A DNA stretch of 64,000 nt, taken from Erigeron canadensis (Eukaryota; Streptophyta; Magnoliopsida; Asterales; Asteraceae). Under the pieces are notes generated by a model, which searched no databases, had not been told where the DNA came from, and was given only the letters and a program-made list of their open reading frames with translations. Position numbers and translations under genes: made by a program. The stretch is from the NCBI RefSeq assembly GCF_010389155.1, contig NC_057766.1:248001-312000 (forward strand), written 5' to 3'. Shown here piece after piece: positions 56,401 to 64,000 of this stretch (positions are counted from its first letter, which is position 1; the number at the start of each line of letters is the position of its first letter).

Positions 56401-59400
56401 TATGCTTGGGAGTTCTAGTTAGGTTTAGAATCCTCAGGATTACTAGATGTTAATGAAAGCTTCTGCTTCTGTGAAGTAGAGATCAGGTATGGCGTGGGAC
56501 TGGTACCGTCCTGTATCTGTCCTGGTACCGATGGGACGGTAACGGGACTGCACCTGGATTTGGGAAATTATACTCATTCCTATTAGAGATATATATCCAA
56601 TGCTCATTATCTAATTGGAGAACATTTTATTGAGATTGTGGAAATATTGGAAGACTTTTTCCATCTATGTTCTTCTTGCAATGTTCTTCACAAAATCCCA
56701 GGCTTCTGCAGCTGCCTAATTTGTCTTCTATTGTTTATGTTAATTATTGATCTTTAATATTCTGTGGAGTTATAAATTATAATGAATGTATTATTCATCA
56801 CATTTTCTTCAAGTAATTGTATTTTAGATTTTTAAGACGTTTGACAATAGAACCTTTCTTGAACTTGTTAAACTAAAATAATATTTATAAGAACCTCACC
56901 CTTGCTGCTTTGAAACTTTCACTAATGAGTAATGCTACTATCTGCCTATACAGGTCTCAGAAGGAATTGACTTCTCTGATGAAAATGCTCGAGCGGTTGT
57001 ATCCTTATTTGCTCCTTGTAAACAAGTTTTGCATTTATTCTTGCAAGGTTATAGGCTTATATTCCATCTACTTTTCCAAGGTGATCCTTGACTACCACCT
57101 TCTACTTGAAAATCTCAGATAATTGTAGGGATCCCTTTTCCAAATGTGTGAGTTTCACTTTTCTTGTTATCAAGTACATTGTGAATTTTATGAAGTATAC
57201 TGTATACCTCTTACTGATTGTTGGTATTTTTTTTTCATCAGGACTGATATGCAAGTAGCTGAAAAGAAGAAATACAATGATAGACATAAATCATCTAAAA
57301 GCCTTCTTAGTGGCAGCGACTGGTACTGCCAGCAAGCTTTTCGAGCACTTAATCAGGCAGCAGGTATTATCCCACTTGCTGATAACATGGGTTAATGACT
57401 GTTTAGTAAAATGAATCATGCTCACGAGTAAGTAGAAGTTTTAAGTTTTCTTATACTCCTTGATGCACTTTTAGTGCATGTATGTTCTACTTTTGGTCAA
57501 AAGTCTTTTTATATGTAATCACAGTCCATGAGGATTTCCTTCTCATTTAGTTAGTGCCAAACATCGCATGATAAAATGATACACACACTACGATCTAAGC
57601 CACAGGTCAAATACTCAAGACCACAGGGGTTTCAAGTTTTATTCAAGATCTAATTGTAATGCCTTCATATACAATTGAAGACCTAAATTATTTATGGGCG
57701 AAATAGTAATTAACTAACAGATTTTTACTTTTGAGAGATAAGCTTCTCTTCCTGATGCTTATTTTTATAATCAGTGAGTTCTATCAAATTAAGCGTATTA
57801 CTGTTCTCCCCTAACCTAGGGGGACATCTGTTTAATCGTGTATACTTGGCTGCTATTCGTTGTATGCTATATTTACCTAGATGGATGTCCGTTTGTACTT
57901 CAATTTTTATGTTTTGACATTAGCCCTAGATTATACGAGTGTTTCACAAGAGTCAGCAATTTGGACAGTTTATGAAGTTGCACATGAAAGAAAATGACAT
58001 CGTGTTCAACATTTGTTCAACAGCACAAATTTTTACAAACCAGTGTCTATCCAAACGTTTAAAGAAAAATGGTTTATTTGCAAAAAAGTGTAAGTATCAT
58101 GTTCAGGAAAAAATGACATCTAAAGATTTGAAAATGGACATCTTTCAGAGTTCAGACTGAAGCTGGAATCTTTACATTTGAAAATGTACATCTAAAGACA
58201 TGAACAATGCTCACAATAAAATTATAAATAAATAAATTTTTGCGTAACCGCTTTAAATCAACTAACACCATGAAAGATCAGTCTTTGCTGGTTCATTATA
58301 ACCCAGGAAGTGAAGCGCGTTCGATAAACTGAGTGGTTCCAAAATTGGTTCGTTTTTGTCGAGTTTTTATCCTTTTTTACCAGAACTGTTCATATCTTAT
58401 AGTATAACTTTATTGTAGGCCGTTGCATCCGACACAGGTTGGACTATGGAGCCATAATATTCTTAGGTAAGGGTTCTCAGTATATTTTATTTATAGTTTT
58501 ATATACTTAAACAAATGTCAATTACTTCTGATCTCTGTTTAAATTTTCTTTTATATTCTGTTTTCTTTTGGGCAGTAGATTCTTTTAGCACATACAAAAA
58601 TCAAGTTATTTCTTACTTGTGTTCTTTTAAGATGTTGGAGTCCTAATCATGGTTAGTTCTGAAACAGATGAGCGTTTCCGCCAAGAAAGAAATTTAACTT
58701 ACATTTCAAAGTGGATAAGGAAATCCATTAGAGAGTATGATGATTTTGGTCAATCATTAGAGGGATTAAAGTCATTTTTCAGAGGCATTAAGGTTCTAAT
58801 ACCTTTACTATCTCATATCACTTAATAGTTTAGGATGTTCATTACTGACAGTGCTGTTGTGCATTTTGTGAAACAATCGAGAACAGGTTGAGAATGATGC
58901 AAGTTCTATGCAGCCAATTGATGTTAAAGCTATTGACTTGGAGGAGCCAAGTAATTGGTTCACAGACATGAAGAACCACACGGTCACTAAGTCCAACCTA
59001 AGAGGACAAAAATTCGTTTCAAATGAAGTCGCGGCACCTGAAAAGCGGAACCAGACAGAATCTAAGTGTCAGGAAAAAAGGGCAGCCAATAAGTGTGACA
59101 GGAAAATTTATGCTGCTTTCACTGACTTAGAAGCTGATTTGGAGACTCCAAACAGGTACGCCTTGCTATTTTAACTGGGAGTCTATTTTTTTTTATAGAT
59201 TCTGAAGATATGAATGTCTAATTGTTGAGGGTTAGTTGGTTCAGACTCATGTTGGCGTTGGCATACAGTTTCTGAAACCTGTTTAAATTATTAAGCTTTG
59301 CCAATTCCACAATTGTTCCTGTTTACTGACCAATTGGTGGAAATCTTATAGGAATAAAGTATTAGTTTCAGCCACCAAAATGAAAAGATAGAAGAAGATG

Positions 59401-61881
59401 ACATATAAGACTACTAAGTGGATGGGTCAGGGATATTCGCTTGTTGCTAATAGGTTAACTGGAGTAAATTTTTTATGGGTTAGGATGGATGAGTTGAACC
59501 TTCTCTTTTGTTGCTAAATTTGTTGATAATTAGTGTCAATATGATTTTTCAAAAGTTGATTTGCTTCATTCATAATTTTTAACGTTTGAAATAAAAGTAT
59601 TTAAGAGGTTAATGCATTAAAAATACATTTTGGACAACTTTGGACAATTGTCCGTTTAAATTATTTGTTACTTCTGATCATTGGGTCTCTTACAATACTT
59701 TCCTTATACACAATTACATATCTGTAAACTTCCAATTGCCTCAAGTCTGGTAGTTGTGAATAAGAATATTCTATGCATTCTCATCAGCATATTGGTACAG
59801 GTGTTCTTTACCACCATTATCTCCTAATGATTATGAGGTATCGGTTGTCAAGGAAACCCCAGTGAATGGTAGCAGTGTTGCTAATGCCTTGTCAGTTCCT
59901 GATAATGACTATGAGCCATTCACTGTGAAGGAAACACCAATCAAGGAAACTTGTCCTATTACTTATGAATCTGTCTCTGACGATGAGTTCTCTAATTCAA
60001 CCATAATCCAAACCAAGCTTCAAGATCAGCAGTTACCACATTCATTTTCATCCCCTTGCTCTACTTCTACTTCTGAATGCATGAATGGATTTGTCACTCC
60101 TAGAAAAGAGCATATATCTCATAATAGATCACCGTTATATTCTAGTGTCAATTCACATGCTCATAAAAGAAGAAAGTCTTCAGCCTCTGTGCTGGTTAAA
60201 ATGGAGCAGTGTGGTTCTCCTAATCTTATAACTCCAACTGAAGTCATGAAGTTTGGTGTTCCTCGATCCTGCACTCTGGATAGATCAGATATATCATCCA
60301 TAACTAGTGGTGATGTGATGAAGAAAGATCTAAGAATTTCATGCTCACTTTGCCGAAATTCCTTAGGACTAGAGGAAAATAATTATATTATTTCTTCTTC
60401 ATTGATGTCATTATCTAAGGTGCACCTGACATCTCTTTGGAAAGGAACGTTGGAGGAGCCAGCAGAGGGTCCTACAAGTATACCAGTTGTGGTAACTGAC
60501 ATTACATTGGTTGATAGGAGAATATGGGAAAGAAGTCCAGAAGGTAGTATTGGACAAGGAATATGGAGTAAAGAAGATGGTTGTGTATATAATACAATTT
60601 TCTGCAGTGGCTGCAGCAATCAAGACAATTGCCTTGGTTTGCATGTGGTTGCAACCGATTCATCTAATGTGCAGTTCCTAAACAAGGTACTTTTAGTTGA
60701 AACTAATATAATCCCTCTTGAACATGTGATGTATGTAGGTTCTATGAGTCAGTTTACTGATCTCTGTTTTGGGAGTTATGAACTGTTTCGGTAGTGTTAG
60801 TATGATTTAGGTTACAACACATTGTTTAAGTATTGTCATGCTGGGTTGGGTCGACTCCGAAACATATTTTTTTCTTCCTTTCGATTTCTAAGTTAAATAT
60901 GATTACCAAAACCATTGTTAGGATATTCTGTTTTCTTCTTTCTTTCAACATTTTAGGAGGCTATATGCATTTAAATACACCTAGGGTGATTTTGACCTGT
61001 TTCGATTTTAAGCTATATTTATAAATTTCTAAAGTGTTGGAGATAGATGAAAGTATAAAATCCAATTTAAGCCATGCAAGTACATGTGATTTGTGAATAC
61101 TTTTGGTTGTCAATGTGATTTGTGAATACCTTAAATATACTTGTGTAGCTGAAAGAACAACTCACAATGGTTTTAATACTTACGTAGGAGTTTATTCATA
61201 GCTGTCTGTTTTTATAAGTGTGTCTAGCTCTCTGCAACTTTTCTGCTTTTAACTAGTCTATATATTCCACAATATTTCAGGTGCTCTTATATTCCAACAA
61301 ACTTGAAATGCAGCATATTGATTCATTAACGAATAAGGTGAGTCAATGCATCTTAGCTCATTTTAAAATCATATAATGGCCGGAGCTCATTCACACACAA
61401 ACATTAGTAGATAACTTGAGTGCAGAGAGTTCCTGGTGTTGCATAATGCAAGAATGACTAAAAACATTGTTGCATTAAGATGCTACCAGCCTGGCCTTTA
61501 TTTTTATTAAAAAATGAAGGTTGGTCAGGTTTCTTGGATAATGGGAAGGATACTTTTCTAATGAGATTTTCATGAGTTAATTCAGCTGCACACTATATAT
61601 CTTGACCTGTATCTAAAACCCAATTGCAGGAACTCTCGCCCTCTTGTGCTACGAGTGGGACTGAAACCACAGCACATCCATTTGACAAATTTGCATATGT
61701 TCCACAAGAAACAAACTCCTTAGGATGGCGATCCACAAAATCGAGGGTAAATATCTTACGCTTTTATCTACTTCCAATTATAATGTAATTTTACACCCTA
61801 ATTAATCTTCGAAGTGTTATGATTGACTGTATGCAGATGCGACTACCCAAAAAGGCTCAAAGTTCGACTGCAAAATATTGA
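47448..61881 (+). CDS. FANCJ: FANCJ/BRIP1-type DNA helicase (XPD family), 28 exons
   Basis: Exons: 47448-47865, 49074-49152, 50117-50192, 50761-50825, 50924-50977, 51061-51161, 51240-51381, 51645-51706, 51791-51885, 51963-52033, 52314-52401, 52494-52566, 52695-52790, 53279-53387, 54222-54315, 54404-54487, 54557-54713, 55306-55493, 56954-56998, 57119-57147, 57242-57363, 58419-58466, 58668-58792, 58887-59155, 59801-60686, 61281-61337, 61630-61746, 61837-61881. They join in frame for 1,264 residues. Q-motif-like FPHQPYGSQ and Walker A ESPTGTGKS are at about 50-88; four Fe-S cluster cysteines at about C198, C213, C227 and C265; DEAH at about 310 (ILDEAHNIED); then LTSGTLSPM, VCRGKVSEGIDFSD, GIPFPNV and QAAGRCIRH (motif VI). 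FANCJ is a 5'-3' helicase for crosslink repair and structured DNA. A long C-terminal region, mostly in exon 25, is unlike the animal protein and has two CxxC pairs. No disabling change is seen. Confidence 0.93.
55528..55680 (+). mobile_element. Helitron-like 5' end in FANCJ intron 18
   Basis: ATATCTATACTATTATATAA followed by an AT-rich stretch resembles the 5' ends of the other Helitron-like copies (A/TCTATACT...). No matching hairpin tail was found downstream, so this is a truncated or unrelated sequence. Confidence 0.3.
56999..57118 (+). other. Probable U12-type intron in FANCJ
   Basis: This 120-base intron between exons 19 and 20 has the donor GTATCCTTAT, matching the U12 consensus RTATCCTTT at eight of nine positions. 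Frame continuity (GCG GTT / ATA ATT GTA GGG, giving AV-IIVGIPFPN) fixes both borders. Candidate U12 branch sites are TCCTTGACT, 27 bases before the acceptor, and CTACTTGAAA, about 10 bases before it. The neighbouring introns have ordinary GTAAGT/GTGAGT-type donors. Confidence 0.65.
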
Positions 61882-63149
61882 CGCCTGTAAATCCGGAATT
61901 AGGCTATATCCGTTTTCTTGACATTAGACAGAGTAGAGTTATGTATGGTTTTTGTATAGATTGATTGAGCCTCAAATAGGCCGTTGGAATAATGTATTGG
62001 GGAGATTTTGGTTCTATATGCTAATTTCTAGTCATTAACTATTCTTGTTCCTTTCTTTAATCTTATTTTTCTTAAACCAATAAAACTCACTTTAATATAA
62101 AAACACTTGTATAAAATACACTAGATTCGTGGAGGCAAATTGATCTAAAAGTTTAATAGAGATATTTTAAAAATAAAAAAACTGACAATATATTAAGAAT
62201 TTTCTCATTTAACATACTCTACTTTTAAAAGATTCTATAAATATAAATATTCAACTTTTTTATTTTACTTTATGCATATAAATTTGTTGCGATTCCTACT
62301 CTCATCGTCCAATGTTTTTGTCAATCTACCCATTTTGATTTTTCTTTAATATGGTGAAGTTAATAATCAATTCTGTTTTAGTAAATTTATATCAAATTAT
62401 GCGTTAGTTGTTACATGATGATGATAAACCATAAGTTTTTTTGGATATACGAAAAGATAGTCTATGCATAATCTTATATCTTATATCTTATCTTATATAT
62501 ATATAAAAGTTGTAAAATTACGATCAATGCTTAAACTTTAGGATTAATTAGGGTTTTAATGATTTTACTTTGTGATTATTTCAATTTGGTAGTTAATTTC
62601 AATTCGTGTATTGATTTTTATTACTTTTACTGCAATATCAAAATATATATCGATTAATGTATATGAATGCATTAATGAATGAATTGTTTAATGATAAATT
62701 TTGATGTATATAAATGTATTGGATGAATGTATGGAGAAATAATTTTTTAATGATCGATTGTTCATTTTCCTGTTGACCATTCATTCACCCTTTAATTGTC
62801 ATGGGTAGTGTTAGTGTACATGACACTGTTGTTAGTGTACGTAAAATATTTATTGATTTCAATTTTTTTCATTTACCATCGTTCATTCATATTCTCAAGT
62901 TTTAACATTAATGTTAGAGGTGTTAATTCATAACGTATAACTTTATTCTTATGCCATCAATGTTTCATTAGTTGTGAATTTGTGATTCTTTGTATTCCCG
63001 GTTTGATTTATTTCATTAATATTTGGTTTAGTTTATTAAAGTTTAGAAATTAGAACCTATTTTTAGCTTTATCACCGTCCCACCTCATGTGCATTTAACC
63101 AAACTTGCACCATCTCCCGTCTTTTCATCCGCCATTATAAGTTTGTTCT
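61882..63149. other. FANCJ 3' region and AT-rich intergenic DNA
   Basis: The presumed 3' UTR includes GTTCCTTTCTTTAATCTTAT and AATAAAACTC (62078), a possible poly(A) signal. Beyond this the DNA is AT-rich with no gene recognised. Confidence 0.4.
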
Positions 63150-63332
63150 CTCTCAACCATTTGCTATTGTATTACTGTATTAATCTTTCACTATAATCTT
63201 ATTGTTTAATAAGTTTGTTTATTGAAGTATTTGATAGGATTTTTGGTTTTCAACTACTCAGGGAGTCTTTTATCCAAAAAGAAATCTTTCAAAAGCTTGA
63301 ATCAATTTTCCACCATCCTCATCAGTTAAAGG
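63150..63332 (+). promoter_or_regulatory. Possible 5' leader exon of a gene beyond the right edge
   Basis: A CTCTCTCAACC-rich segment is followed by text ending CATCAGTTAAAG/GTACGT at 63331, a good splice donor. No coding sequence follows within the window. This could be the non-coding first exon of a plus-strand gene to the right; it is weak evidence. Confidence 0.2.
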
Positions 63333-64000
63333 TACGTTTCCATTCTAATTTTGATCACCATCAAATGTTGTGTCCTTTTCCCTTCTTCTCAAAACAAAAC
63401 CTATGATGCAATAAAAGAAATAAGATTAAAAGTTAGTGGTCAATTCTTACTTTTACTAGATCTTCTATATAAACTGTATCGATCTATATGCTCAATACTT
63501 TATGTTTTTTACGTACAATTGATTACTTAACTGATACTAATTTTAACATACACATTCACTTTTCAAAGGGTTGCATTTTGGGTTAAATATGACATTTTTT
63601 ATTTTTTTGTTTCTTGAAAAATTTGTTCTTTGTGCAAATTAAGTTCATATCGCCAATGGTCAGTAGCTCAGATGGTAATAGGTGTAGGTATCTTTGACAT
63701 AAATGGTAATAGATGGCCAGTAGCTCAGATGTCATATACTCTGTTACTCCTAAAATTAGTGAGATGACAAGTAGGCAGGGCAATATGGCATGGCTGGTAA
63801 CAAATGATCCAACTTCGTAATGACTATTTAATCTTTCCCATTGGAAGACCTGCATAATTGCATAGATGTTGTATACACAAAATGTTAGAAAAGGAAAATC
63901 ACACATCATCAAGACCGATATCCAAAGTGGTTATGGTGCCAAAAAGTCTTCTTTACTATGGAACTCCTTAATTCTATCATTGCAAGTATGTATGTTCCCT
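63333..64000. other. Right edge, no gene recognised
   Basis: AT-rich. GGTCAGTAGCTCAGATGG at 63658 and GGCCAGTAGCTCAGATG at 63714 are two copies of a tRNA box A-like sequence without a box B, perhaps a SINE remnant. Confidence 0.35.

Noticed and set aside
63656..63735. tRNA gene
   Set aside because: GTAGCTCAGATGG resembles box A, but there is no box B, no cloverleaf and the motif is simply duplicated.
1..64000. CRISPR array, bacterial operons, ribosomal RNA genes or integrated viral genes
   Set aside because: The window is plant nuclear DNA; no regularly spaced repeats, rRNA signatures or viral coding domains were recognised.

Overview
The window is nuclear DNA of a flowering plant: AT-rich, long introns with GT-AG borders, plant-specific gene families and a dense mix of plant transposons. 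The gene content says eudicot. The abundance of short elements ending in a GCGCGGGTAC-type hairpin, plus AU-type SINEs, suggests an asterid, possibly Asteraceae; that last step is an impression, not a proof.

Layout. 1-8.8 kb is transposon territory: the 3' end of a Helitron carrying an OB-fold exon, two small inverted-repeat elements, a broken PIF/Harbinger transposase and several Helitron-like tails. 8.8-10.9 kb (minus) holds an F-box/kelch gene of the At5g42350 type. 10.9-15.3 kb is intergenic with a decayed fragment of a U-box cyclophilin gene (PUB49/CYP65 type). 15.7-27.0 kb (minus) is a complete 13-exon gene for the EH-domain endocytic adaptor EH1/Pan1, a TPLATE complex subunit; SINE and Helitron-like insertions sit in its introns. 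27.5-32.5 kb is nested transposons: a split SINE, two opposed LINE reverse transcriptase pieces, a MULE-type PB1 reading frame and a 1.4 kb element with about 150 bp terminal inverted repeats and a 9 bp target duplication. 33.3-34.2 kb and 41.8-42.6 kb hold two paralogous two-exon genes for secreted eight-cysteine defensin-like peptides. Between them lie a hAT-type element, two Mutator-type elements, SINEs and Helitron-like copies. 43-47 kb has two solo LTRs with intact 5 bp target duplications, each inside a Helitron-like element. 47.4-61.9 kb (plus) is a complete 28-exon gene for the FANCJ-type XPD-family DNA helicase, with E2F and telo-box motifs just upstream and a probable U12-type intron. 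The last 2 kb has no gene I recognise.

The host genes do not form a pathway: one acts in ubiquitination, one in clathrin-mediated endocytosis, one in DNA repair, and two encode secreted small peptides. EH1 and FANCJ homologs are, as I recall, also near neighbours in Arabidopsis (At1g20760 and At1g20720), so this is probably a conserved block into which transposons and the peptide genes have been inserted. Exon borders were read by eye from splice signals and reading-frame continuity; both large genes stay open end to end. The most rewarding items are the defensin-like pair, the zinc-module-like C-terminal region of FANCJ, the U12-type intron and the nested, datable transposon insertions.
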